Shown in pieces: positions 15,396-24,100 of a stretch of DNA of 64,000 nt. This DNA is from Endozoicomonas sp. GU-1. GTDB taxonomy: Bacteria; Pseudomonadota; Gammaproteobacteria; Pseudomonadales; Endozoicomonadaceae. The DNA lies in NCBI RefSeq assembly GCF_027366395.1, contig NZ_CP114771.1, positions 682,001 to 746,000 on the forward strand, read 5' to 3'. The first letter of the stretch is position 1. Each line of letters begins with the position of its first letter. The translations under genes were made by a program, and so were the position numbers. The notes below the pieces were generated by a model. It worked only from the letters and a program-made list of their open reading frames with translations. It had not been told where the DNA came from and did not search any database.

Positions 15396-18155
15396 TTACT
15401 GGCTGGTTGTTTTTTTCCTCTTTCCTGGTTTGCCGGTTTGCACTTTTGAATGTTCTTCGGCGGTTAAGTAACCATGATCTGAGGGTTGCCTGCCTTTATC
15501 TGCAGTAACGTATGCCTCATCTGCCCGCCTTCTTTTAAGTGATACTGAGCCAAGCTCCTGTGGCGGGAAGCCTATCCTGGTCTTTATTTGATTAATGTAT
15601 GGTTTCATTAAATCCTGATTCGAGAGCATGTTAACCGGAATTTCAATGACCTCAAATCCTGCTTTTTGCAACAGTGCGATTTTCAGCAGAGTCGAACCAT
15701 TCCTGGTTTTGAAATCACCACCCACGTAATGAGACGGTCCCTGAACTTCAATCACCATGTTGTGATCTGGCAGTAGCAGGTCAACCGGAGGTAATGAATT
15801 CAGACTCTTTTCTTCTTCAATCCTCAAAGATGGAATAGATGATTTGAGTCGATCACGGAAGTCGACCTGGGTTTTTGAACTGTTTGTCTGGTAATGGCAA
15901 ACGACCGGACAGGCTCTGCCAAGCCAACTTGCGGCCATGATCATGATGGATTGATCCTCTTCATTATCTGGCGATGTATTTTCCAGGCGAGTTAACAGGT
16001 CATCCATGTGCTTTTCAAACACGTTATTTTTATGAGCATTGGAGTCCAGAGCCAACCTGGCACAGCATACCATGACTCCCCAGAGAGAGATCAGTATCTC
16101 TTGCTGAGAGAACTGAGGGTTTTCACTGATTCTGCAGACAAGAGATTTGAACGTGGATGTAAACACGTTCAGCTCAATGAGCTCACCCAGATTTGCCGTG
16201 GCCCACAGCAGGTTGGCGATATGCTGGGGAATAAATTGCTCTTCTTGTGCGATCACGTGGGGCAACAGCGCGGCCACGACCTCGTTGAGCTCTGGTGTCT
16301 GGTCCTGCCCGTTGTCCACCAGTTTCGCCATGGCCCACAGCAGGTTGGTGATTCCCTGGGCATTAAATTGGTCTTCTTGTGCATTCACGTGGGGCAATAG
16401 CGCAGCCACGGCCTCGTTGACCCCGGGTGTCTGCTCCTGCCCGTTGTCGACCAGTTTCGCCATGGCCCACACCAGGTTGGCGATACCCTGTGGTTTAAAG
16501 TTAGCTTTCTGGGCATTCACGAGGGGCAACAGCGCGACCACGACTTCTTTGAGTTCTGGTGTCTGCTCTTGCCCGTTGTCTACCAGTTTCGCCATGGCCC
16601 ACAGCAGGTTGGCGATAGCCTGTGGTGTAAAGTTGGCTTTCTGTGGCTTCACTTGGGACAAAAGCGCGGACCCAGCCGCGTTGAGATCTGGTGTCTGCTC
16701 CTGCCCGTTGTCGACCAGTTTCGCCATGGCCCACACCAGGTTGGCGATACCCTGTGGTTTAAAGTTAGCTTTCTGGGCATTCACGAGGGGCAACAGCGCG
16801 ACCACGACTTCTTTGAGTTCTGGTGTCTGCTCTTGCCCGTTGTCGACCAGTTTCGCCATGGCCCACACCAGGTTGGCGATACCCTGTGGTTTAAAGTTAG
16901 CTTTCTGTGCATTCACGAGGGGCAACAGCGCGGCCACGGCTTCTTTGAGTTCTGGTGTCTGCTCCTGCCCGTTGTCCACCAGTTTCGCCATGGCCCACAG
17001 CAGGTTGGCAATATGCTGAGGAATAAATTGGTCTTTCTGTGCGTTCACGAGGGGCAACAGCACGGCCACGGCCCCTTTAAGCCCTGGTGTCTGCTGCTGG
17101 CCGTTGTCCACCAGTTTCGCCATGGCCCACAGCAGGTTGGCGATATGCTGAGGAATAAATTGGTCTTTCTGTGCGTTCACGAGGGGCAACAGCATGGCCA
17201 CGGCCCCTTTAAGCTCTGGTGTCTGCTTCTGGCCGTTGTCCACCAGTTTCGCCACGGCCCACAGCAGGTTGGCGATCTGCTGAGGAATTAATTGGTCTTT
17301 CTGAGCGTTCACCAGGGACAACAGTGATGCCACGGCCTCGTTGAGCCCCGGTGTCAGCTCCTGCCCGTTGTCCACCAGCTTCGCCATGGCCCAAAGCAGG
17401 TTGGCAGTATGCTGAGGAATAAATTGGTCTTTTTGTGCGTTGATGTGGGGCAACAGTGCGGCCACGGCCTCGTTGAGCCCCGATGTCAGCTCCTGCCCGT
17501 TGTCCACCAGTTTCGCCATGGCCCACAGCTGGTTGGCGATACCCTGGGCATCAATATCCCGTGCTTCAGGTTTTTGGTTGCACTTGAATCTTATTGCATC
17601 AAGCAGAGTGGACAATAAGGCAGCTTGAGTGAGCTGAACACGCTCATCCATGGGCTTAAACGGGGTAAAAACACCCGCTGAAGTAAAGGAATGAAGTGTT
17701 GTCGTAAGACTTCGCCAATTCCAGCTCCGCGTTGCTGTGAAATTTTGCAGCGAACGCATCAGCTGGCTTTGTTCCGCTCGATTTAACGGTCTTTTAGCAG
17801 TTGACGTGTATTTTTTAATTGTACTGGCATATAGGCCGTGATCTCTCCCATCATAGCGATGACCGAAACGGTGCGATTTACTCACCAGGCCATCCATTAT
17901 TTCCTGTTGGGTGAGCGCATTAAAATCTTGAGCAGGATTTACTGAACGGAGCAGTAGGTATTGATAAGAGTATGCGCTAGAAGATTGGTAAAATTCATTA
18001 CGCCTTGGGGCTGTGCGGGGGGGAGGATCCCATTGTCTGACTGTGATATGTCTGTATCGTCCGCGCCTTGAAGAAGCGGCATGGTCATTCGGTTGGTTGT
18101 AATCATTATTTGATCTTGCGTATTGACCACTGATACCAGCAGAGCTTCTATCCAT
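15396..18155 (-). CDS. L6: OPR-like repeat protein with RAP domain (919 aa)
   Basis: Intact left-subfamily member: start MDRSSAGISGQYARSNND, 10 repeats plus half repeat, RAP at about 788-862, long tail ending GKPGKRKKTTSQ. Code string GHQHHGGAGGH. Three units (6, 7 and 9) share KPQGIANLVWAMAKL, and their DNA is duplicated with 155 bp of perfect identity at a 264-bp offset (16426-16580 and 16690-16844), direct evidence of unit amplification or conversion. The unit between (PQKANFTPQAI, with a diverged DLNAAGSALLSQVK) was carried along. The N-terminal poly-G site has seven G and is in frame. Upstream promoter palindrome is the variant type. Confidence 0.9.
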   Translation of the reverse strand: MDRSSAGISGQYARSNNDYNQPNDHAASSRRGRYRHITVRQWDPPPRTAPRRNEFYQSSSAYSYQYLLLRSVNPAQDFNALTQQEIMDGLVSKSHRFGHRYDGRDHGLYASTIKKYTSTAKRPLNRAEQSQLMRSLQNFTATRSWNWRSLTTTLHSFTSAGVFTPFKPMDERVQLTQAALLSTLLDAIRFKCNQKPEARDIDAQGIANQLWAMAKLVDNGQELTSGLNEAVAALLPHINAQKDQFIPQHTANLLWAMAKLVDNGQELTPGLNEAVASLLSLVNAQKDQLIPQQIANLLWAVAKLVDNGQKQTPELKGAVAMLLPLVNAQKDQFIPQHIANLLWAMAKLVDNGQQQTPGLKGAVAVLLPLVNAQKDQFIPQHIANLLWAMAKLVDNGQEQTPELKEAVAALLPLVNAQKANFKPQGIANLVWAMAKLVDNGQEQTPELKEVVVALLPLVNAQKANFKPQGIANLVWAMAKLVDNGQEQTPDLNAAGSALLSQVKPQKANFTPQAIANLLWAMAKLVDNGQEQTPELKEVVVALLPLVNAQKANFKPQGIANLVWAMAKLVDNGQEQTPGVNEAVAALLPHVNAQEDQFNAQGITNLLWAMAKLVDNGQDQTPELNEVVAALLPHVIAQEEQFIPQHIANLLWATANLGELIELNVFTSTFKSLVCRISENPQFSQQEILISLWGVMVCCARLALDSNAHKNNVFEKHMDDLLTRLENTSPDNEEDQSIMIMAASWLGRACPVVCHYQTNSSKTQVDFRDRLKSSIPSLRIEEEKSLNSLPPVDLLLPDHNMVIEVQGPSHYVGGDFKTRNGSTLLKIALLQKAGFEVIEIPVNMLSNQDLMKPYINQIKTRIGFPPQELGSVSLKRRRADEAYVTADKGRQPSDHGYLTAEEHSKVQTGKPGKRKKTTSQ
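16426..16844 (-). repeat. Recent two-unit duplication within L6
   Basis: 16426-16580 and 16690-16844 are identical over 155 bp. The offset of 264 bp equals exactly two 132-bp units. Confidence 0.85.
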
Positions 18156-18179
18156 AATTATATTTCATTAATTCATGAA

Positions 18180-18209
18180 AATATAAAAAGTAGACTGTGG
18201 TTCTTTTCA
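18180..18209 (-). promoter_or_regulatory. Candidate promoter of L6 (variant)
   Basis: TATATTTTC box kept; the palindrome is degraded (CCACAGTCTACT), matching the L5 variant. Confidence 0.35.
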
Positions 18210-18392
18210 GAAGTTCATTTTGCTGGAATGTTGGTAAACGTAAACGGCTGGCGAAATACACCTGCTCCTGATGCCATCAATCCGTTATTTTCAAGTCATC
18301 CGGGTCGAGATGTTTGGGCATCAGGTGTTCAACACTGCCATTCCTTCCCGGAATGTGACAACGGTTCTTGAGTCATGATGGTAGGAAGGCGA

Positions 18393-20996
18393 TTACTGGC
18401 TGGTTGTTTTCTTCCTCTTTCCTGGTTTACCGGTTTGCTTCTCTGAATGTTCTTCGGCAGTTAAGTAACCGTGATCTGAGGGTTGCCCGCCTTTATGGGC
18501 CGTAACGTATGCTTCATCTGCCCACCTTCTTTTAAGTGATACAGAGCCATGCCCTGGTGCCGGTAAGCCTATCCTTGTCTTTATTTGATCAATGTATGGC
18601 TTCATTAAATCCTGACTCAAGAGCCTGTTAACCGGAATTTCAATGACCTCAAATCCTGCTTTTTGCAACAGTGCGATTTTCAGCAGAGTCGAACCATTCC
18701 TGGTGTTGAAATCACCACCCACGTAATGAGACGGTCCCTGAACTTCAATCACCAGGTTATGATCTGGCAGTAGCAGGTCAACCGGAGGTAATGAATTCAG
18801 ACTCTCTTCTTCTTCAATCCTCAAAGATGGAATGCATGATTGGAGTTGATTGCGGAAGTCGGATTGAAGTTTTGAAACGATTGTCTGGTAATGGGGGACG
18901 AACGGACACGGTCTCCCAAGCCAACTTGCGGCCTGGGCAATGGTGTGTTGATCCTCTTCATTGTGCAGTAATGTATTTTCCAGTCGGGTAAACAGGTCAT
19001 CCATGGGCTTTTCAAGCACGTGATTTTTATTGGCATTGGCGACCAGAGACAGTCTGGCACAGCAGACCATTACTCCCCAGAGAGATATCAATATGGCTTT
19101 CTGAGAGAGCTGATGGTTTTCACTGATTCGGTAGACCAGCGACTCGAACGTGGATGTAACCACGTTCAGCTCAACGAACTCACCCAGTTTCGCCATGGCC
19201 CACAGAAGGTTGGCGATTTCCTGTGGTTTAAAGTTAGCTTTCTGTGCGTTCACGTGGGGCAACAGCGCGGCCACGGCCTCGTTGAGCCCTGGTGTCTGCT
19301 TCTGTCCGTTGTCCACCAGTTTCGCCATGGCCCACAGCAGGTTGGCGATACTCTGGGCATTAAACCGGCCTTTCAGTGCGCTCACCAAGGGCAACAGCTC
19401 GGCTACGGCTTCTTTGAGCCCTGGTGTCTGCTCCTGCCCGTTGTCCACCAGTTTCGCCATGGCCCACAGCAGGTTGGCGATTTCCTGTGGTTTAAAGTGA
19501 GCTTTCTGTATGTTCACGTGGGGCAACAGCGCGGCCACGGCCTCGTTGAGCTTTGGCGTCCGCTCCTGACCGTTGTCCACCAGTTTTGCTACGGCCCACA
19601 GCAGGTTGGCGATTTCCTGTGGTTTAAAGTGAGCTTTCTGTATGTTCACGTGGGGCAACAGCGCGGCCACGGCCTCGTTGAACTCTGGTGTCCGCTCCTG
19701 ACCTTTGTCCACCAGTTTTGCTACGGCCCACAGCAGGTTAGCGATTTCCTGTGGTTTAAAGTGAGCTTTCTGTATGTTCACGTGGGGTAGCAGGGCGACC
19801 ATAGCCTCTTTGAGTTCTCGTGTCCGTTCCTGCCCGTTGTCTACCAGTTTCGCCATGGCCCACAGCAGGTTGGCGATATCCTGGGCATTAAATTGGTCTT
19901 TCTGTACGTTCACGCGGGGCAACAGCGTGGCCACAGCCTCTTTGATTTCTGGTGTTTGCTCCTGCCCGTTATCCACCAGCTTTGCCATGGCCCACAGCTG
20001 GTTGGCGATATGCTGAGGAATAAATTGGTCTGTCTGTGCGTTCACGTGGGGCAATAGCGCGGCCACGGCCTCGTTGAGCCCAGGTGACCGAGCCTGACCG
20101 TTGTCCACCAGTTTCGCCATGGCCCAGAGTAGGTTGGCGATACCCTGTGGTTTAAAGTTAGCTTTCTGTGTGTTCACGAGGAGCAACAGCGTGGCAACGG
20201 CTTTGTTGAGTTCTGGTGTCCGCTCCTGCCCGTTGTCCACCAGTTTCGCCATGGCCCACAGCAGGTTGGCAATATGCTGAGGAATAAATTGGTCTTTCTG
20301 TGCGTTCACGTGGGGCAACAGTGCGGCCACAGCCGCGTTGAGCCCTGGTGTTCGCTCCTGCCCGCTGTCTGCCAGTTTCGCCATGGCCCACAGCAGGTTG
20401 GCGACACCCTGGGCATCAATATCCCTGGCTTCAGGTTTTTGGTTGCACTTGAATATTATTGCATCAAGCAGAGTGGACAATAAGGCAGCTTGAGTGAGCT
20501 GAACACGCTCATCCATGGGCTTATGCGGGGTAAAAACACCCGCTGAAGTAAATGAATGCAGTGTTGTCGTCAGGCTTCGCCAATTCCAGCTCCGCGTTGC
20601 TGTGAAATTGTGCAGCAATCGCATCAGCTGGCTTTGTTCCGCTCGATTTAACGGTCTTTTAGCAGTTGACGTGTATTTTTTAATTGAACTGGCATATAGG
20701 CCGTGATCTCTCCCATCATAGCGATGACCGAAACGGTACGATTTACTCACCAGGCCATCCATTATTTCCTGTTGGGTGAGCGCATTAAAATCTTGAACAG
20801 GATTTACTGAACGGCACAGTAGATAGTGAGAAGAGTATGCGCTGGAAGATTGGTAAAATTCATTACGCCTTGGGGCTGTGCGGTGGGGGAGGATCCCATT
20901 GTCTGACTGTGATATGTCTGTATCGTCCGTGCCTTGAAGAAGCGGCATGGTCATTCGGTTGGTTGTAATCATTATTTGATCTTGCGTATTGACCAC
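18393..20996 (-). CDS. L7: OPR-RAP protein, N-terminus frameshifted (867 aa frame)
   Basis: The frame contains cap, 9 repeats plus half repeat, linker, RAP, and long tail (GKPGKRKKTTSQ). Code string GHGHDEEESE. The family start codon lies at 21021 in a different frame. The plus strand has GGTGGGGG (8 bases) at 20882-20889 where intact L6 has seven G, a net +1. The in-frame N-terminus from 20996 (MVNTQDQIMITTN...) is the wrong-frame version of the usual start. Because a T now interrupts the G run, this copy can no longer switch easily and is probably a decaying gene. Units 6-8 (all KPQE; the first two with LLWAVAKL) are nearly identical in DNA around 19490-19790, a local expansion. Confidence 0.8.
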   Translation of the reverse strand: MVNTQDQIMITTNRMTMPLLQGTDDTDISQSDNGILPHRTAPRRNEFYQSSSAYSSHYLLCRSVNPVQDFNALTQQEIMDGLVSKSYRFGHRYDGRDHGLYASSIKKYTSTAKRPLNRAEQSQLMRLLHNFTATRSWNWRSLTTTLHSFTSAGVFTPHKPMDERVQLTQAALLSTLLDAIIFKCNQKPEARDIDAQGVANLLWAMAKLADSGQERTPGLNAAVAALLPHVNAQKDQFIPQHIANLLWAMAKLVDNGQERTPELNKAVATLLLLVNTQKANFKPQGIANLLWAMAKLVDNGQARSPGLNEAVAALLPHVNAQTDQFIPQHIANQLWAMAKLVDNGQEQTPEIKEAVATLLPRVNVQKDQFNAQDIANLLWAMAKLVDNGQERTRELKEAMVALLPHVNIQKAHFKPQEIANLLWAVAKLVDKGQERTPEFNEAVAALLPHVNIQKAHFKPQEIANLLWAVAKLVDNGQERTPKLNEAVAALLPHVNIQKAHFKPQEIANLLWAMAKLVDNGQEQTPGLKEAVAELLPLVSALKGRFNAQSIANLLWAMAKLVDNGQKQTPGLNEAVAALLPHVNAQKANFKPQEIANLLWAMAKLGEFVELNVVTSTFESLVYRISENHQLSQKAILISLWGVMVCCARLSLVANANKNHVLEKPMDDLFTRLENTLLHNEEDQHTIAQAASWLGRPCPFVPHYQTIVSKLQSDFRNQLQSCIPSLRIEEEESLNSLPPVDLLLPDHNLVIEVQGPSHYVGGDFNTRNGSTLLKIALLQKAGFEVIEIPVNRLLSQDLMKPYIDQIKTRIGLPAPGHGSVSLKRRWADEAYVTAHKGGQPSDHGYLTAEEHSEKQTGKPGKRKKTTSQ

Positions 20997-21045
20997 TGAT
21001 ACCAGCAGAGCTTCTATCCATAATTATATTTCATTAATTCATGAA

Positions 21046-21075
21046 AATATAAAAAGCAGACTGCTGTTTTGTTCA
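21046..21075 (-). promoter_or_regulatory. Candidate promoter and palindrome of L7
   Basis: TATATT with perfect AGCAG-T-CTGCT; the upstream box reads TGAACA. Confidence 0.45.
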
Positions 21076-21245
21076 AAAGTTCATTTTGCTGAAATGTCTA
21101 TAAATGTAAACGGTTGGGGAAATACATCTACTCCTGATGCCATTAGTCCGTTATTTGCAAATCATCCGGGGCAACAGGTGTTCAACGCTGGCATTCCTTC
21201 CCGGAACGTGAAAAAGGTTATTGAGTCATGATGGGAGGAAGGCGA

Positions 21246-23972
21246 TTACTGGCTGTTTGTTTTCTTCCTCTTTGCGGGTTTACCGGTTTGTTCCTCTGAA
21301 TGTTCTGCGGCAGTTAAATAACCGGGATCTGAGGGTTGCCTGTCATCAGCAGTAACGTATGCCGCATCTGCCCAACTTCTTTTAAGTGATACAGAGCCAT
21401 GCCCATGCGGCGGGAAGCCTATCCTGGTCTTTATTTGATCAATGTATGGTTTCATTAAATCCTGATTCCAGAACCTGTTAACCGGAATTTCAATGACCTC
21501 AAATCCTGCTTTTTGCAACAGTGCGATTTTCAGCAGAGTTGAACCATTCCTGGTTTTGAAATCACCACCCACGTAATGAGAAGGGCCCTGAACTTCAATA
21601 ACAATGTTGTGATCTGTCAGAAGCAGGTCAACCGGAGGCAGTGAGTTCAGCCTCTTTTCTTCTTCGATCTTCAAAGATGGAATAGATGATTGGAGTTGAT
21701 CGTGGAAGTCGGCCTGGGTTTTTGAAATGCTTGTGTGGTAATGGCGAACGATCGGACAGGTTCTGCCAAGCCAACTTGCAGCCATGGTAATGATGGATTG
21801 TTCCTCTTCATTGTCTGGCGATGTATTTTCCAGACGAGTGAACAAGTCATCCATGTGTTTTTCAAGCCAGTTATTGTTATTGGAGTCCAGAGACCATCTG
21901 GCACAGCAAACCATTACCCCCCAGAGAGACATCAACAGGCCTTGCTGTGAGAGCTGAGGGTTTTCACTGATCCGGTAAACAAGCGATTCGAACATAGAGG
22001 TCACCAGGTTCAGCTCAACGAACTCACCCAGTTTCGCCGTGGCCCACAGCACATTGGCGATTTCCTTTGGCTTAAAGTTAGCTTTCTGTGTGTTCACGTG
22101 GCGCAACAGCGCGGTCACGGCCCCGTTAAAGTCTGGTGTTTGCTCCTGCCCGTTGTCCACCAGTTTCGCCATGGCCCACAGCAGGTTGGCGATTCCCTGT
22201 GGTTTAAAGTTATCTTTCTGTGCGTTCACGTGTGGCAACAGCGAGTGCACAGCCTCTTTAAGCTCTGGTGTCCTATCCTCACCGTTGTCCACCAGTTTCG
22301 CCATGGCCCATAGCAGGTTGGCGATTTCTTGTCGGTTAAAGTTAGCTTTCGCTGCATTCACGTGAGGCAACAGCACGGCCACGGCTTTGTTGAGTTGTGG
22401 TGTCCGATCCAGGCCGTTGCCCACCAGTTTCGCCGTGGCCCATAGCAGGTTGGCAATTTCTTGTGGAGTAAAGTTAGCTTGCGCTGTGTTGACGAGTGGC
22501 AACAGTGCGGCCACGGACTCTTTGAGCAGCGGTGTCCGTTCCAGCCCGTTGTCCACCAGTTTCGCCATGGCCCATAGCAGGTTGGTGATTTCTTGTGGGT
22601 TAAAGTTAGCTTTTGCTGTGTTCACGAGTGGCAGCAGCGCGGCCGTGGCCTCTTTGAGCAGCGGTGTCGGCTCCAGCCCGTTGTCCACCAGTTTCGCCAT
22701 GGCCCACAGCAGGTTGGTGATACCCTGGGCATTAAATTGGTCTTTCTGTGCGTTTACGCGGGTTAACAGCGCGGCCACGGCCTTGTTCAGTTCTGGTGTC
22801 CGCTCCTGCCCATTGTCCACCAGTTTCGCCATGGCCCACAGCAGGTTGGTGACACCCTGGGCATTAAATTGGTTTTTTTGTGCGTTCACGTGGGGCAACA
22901 GCGCCGCCACAGCCTCTTTGAGCACTGGTGTCTGCTCTTGCCCATTGTCCACCAGTTTCGCCATGGCCCACAGCAGGTTGGTGGTATGCTGCGGAATAAA
23001 TTGGCCTTTCTGTATGTTCACATGGGGTAAAAGCGTGGCCAGGGCTTCCTTGAAGCCTCGTGCCAGCTCCTGTCCGTTGTCTACCAGCTTCGCCATGGCC
23101 CACAGCAGGTTGGCGATTCCCTGGGCGGTAAAGTTAGCTTTCTGCACATTTACGTGGGGCAATAGCGCGGCCACGGCTGCGTTGAATTCTGGTGTCCGCT
23201 CCTGTCCGTAGTCCGCCAGCTTCGCCATGGCCCACAGCAGGTTGACGATATGCTGAGGAATAAATTGTTTTTTCTGTGGGTTCACGTGGGGCAGTAGCGC
23301 GGCCACGGCCCCGTTGAACTTTGGTGTCTGCTCCTGGCCGTTATCCACCAGTTTCGCCAAGGCCCACAGCAGGTTGGCAACACCCTGGGCAGCAATATCC
23401 CTGGCGTGAGATGCTTGGTTGCACTTGAAAATTATTGTATCAAGTAGCGTTGACAATAAGGCAGCCTGAGTACGCTTGACACGCCCATCCATGGGGTTAT
23501 GAGGGGTAAAAACACCCGCTGAAGTAAATGAATGCAGTGTGGTCGCCAGACTTAGCCAATTCCAGCTTCGTGTTGCTGTGAAATTTTGCAGCAAACGCAT
23601 CAGCTGGCTTTGTTCAGCTCGATTTAACGGTCTTTTAGCAGCTGATGTGTATTTTTTAATTGAACTGGCATATAGACCGTGATCTCTCCCATCATAGCGA
23701 TGACCGAAACGATCCGATTTACTCACCAGACCATCCATTATTTCCTGTTTGATGAGAGCATTAAAATCTCGAGCATTGCTTATTGAACGGCACAGTAGAT
23801 ATTGAGAAGAGTGTGTAGCAGAAGAATGGCAAATTTCATTGCGCTCCGGTGCTGTGCGGGGGGGGATGACCCCATTGCCTGACTGTGGCATGTCTATATC
23901 GCCCACGGCTTGAAGAAGCGGCATGATCCTTAGGTTGGTTGTCATCATTGCCTGATCTTGGGTATTGACCAC
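21246..23972 (-). CDS. L8: OPR-RAP protein, N-terminus frameshifted at poly-G (908 aa frame)
   Basis: The frame covers cap, 10 repeats plus half repeat, linker, RAP (spelled LLTDHNIVIEVQGPSHY) and tail (GKPAKRKKTNSQ). Code string GHGHGGEEEGE. The family start is at 23997 but out of frame: eight G on the plus strand (about 23858-23865) replace the usual seven. The in-frame ATG at 23972 gives an alien N-terminus. Elsewhere the gene looks well preserved. It carries a run of six C at 21917-21922, at the same place where L4 has seven C and is frameshifted; here the frame is kept. It is the last locus with the long-tail, long-spacer organisation. Confidence 0.8.
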   Translation of the reverse strand: MVNTQDQAMMTTNLRIMPLLQAVGDIDMPQSGNGVIPPRTAPERNEICHSSATHSSQYLLCRSISNARDFNALIKQEIMDGLVSKSDRFGHRYDGRDHGLYASSIKKYTSAAKRPLNRAEQSQLMRLLQNFTATRSWNWLSLATTLHSFTSAGVFTPHNPMDGRVKRTQAALLSTLLDTIIFKCNQASHARDIAAQGVANLLWALAKLVDNGQEQTPKFNGAVAALLPHVNPQKKQFIPQHIVNLLWAMAKLADYGQERTPEFNAAVAALLPHVNVQKANFTAQGIANLLWAMAKLVDNGQELARGFKEALATLLPHVNIQKGQFIPQHTTNLLWAMAKLVDNGQEQTPVLKEAVAALLPHVNAQKNQFNAQGVTNLLWAMAKLVDNGQERTPELNKAVAALLTRVNAQKDQFNAQGITNLLWAMAKLVDNGLEPTPLLKEATAALLPLVNTAKANFNPQEITNLLWAMAKLVDNGLERTPLLKESVAALLPLVNTAQANFTPQEIANLLWATAKLVGNGLDRTPQLNKAVAVLLPHVNAAKANFNRQEIANLLWAMAKLVDNGEDRTPELKEAVHSLLPHVNAQKDNFKPQGIANLLWAMAKLVDNGQEQTPDFNGAVTALLRHVNTQKANFKPKEIANVLWATAKLGEFVELNLVTSMFESLVYRISENPQLSQQGLLMSLWGVMVCCARWSLDSNNNNWLEKHMDDLFTRLENTSPDNEEEQSIITMAASWLGRTCPIVRHYHTSISKTQADFHDQLQSSIPSLKIEEEKRLNSLPPVDLLLTDHNIVIEVQGPSHYVGGDFKTRNGSTLLKIALLQKAGFEVIEIPVNRFWNQDLMKPYIDQIKTRIGFPPHGHGSVSLKRSWADAAYVTADDRQPSDPGYLTAAEHSEEQTGKPAKRKKTNSQ

Positions 23973-24021
23973 TGATACCAGCAGGGCTTCTATCCATAAT
24001 TATATTTCATTAATTCATGAA

Positions 24022-24051
24022 AATATGAGAAGCAGACTGCTGTTTTGTTCA
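24022..24051 (-). promoter_or_regulatory. Candidate promoter and palindrome of L8
   Basis: The palindrome AGCAG-T-CTGCT is perfect; the downstream box is altered to CATATT (TCATATTTTC). Confidence 0.4.
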
Positions 24052-24100
24052 AAAGTTCATTGTGCAATAAAGTTTACTTAAGATGATGGGAGAAAGGGTA

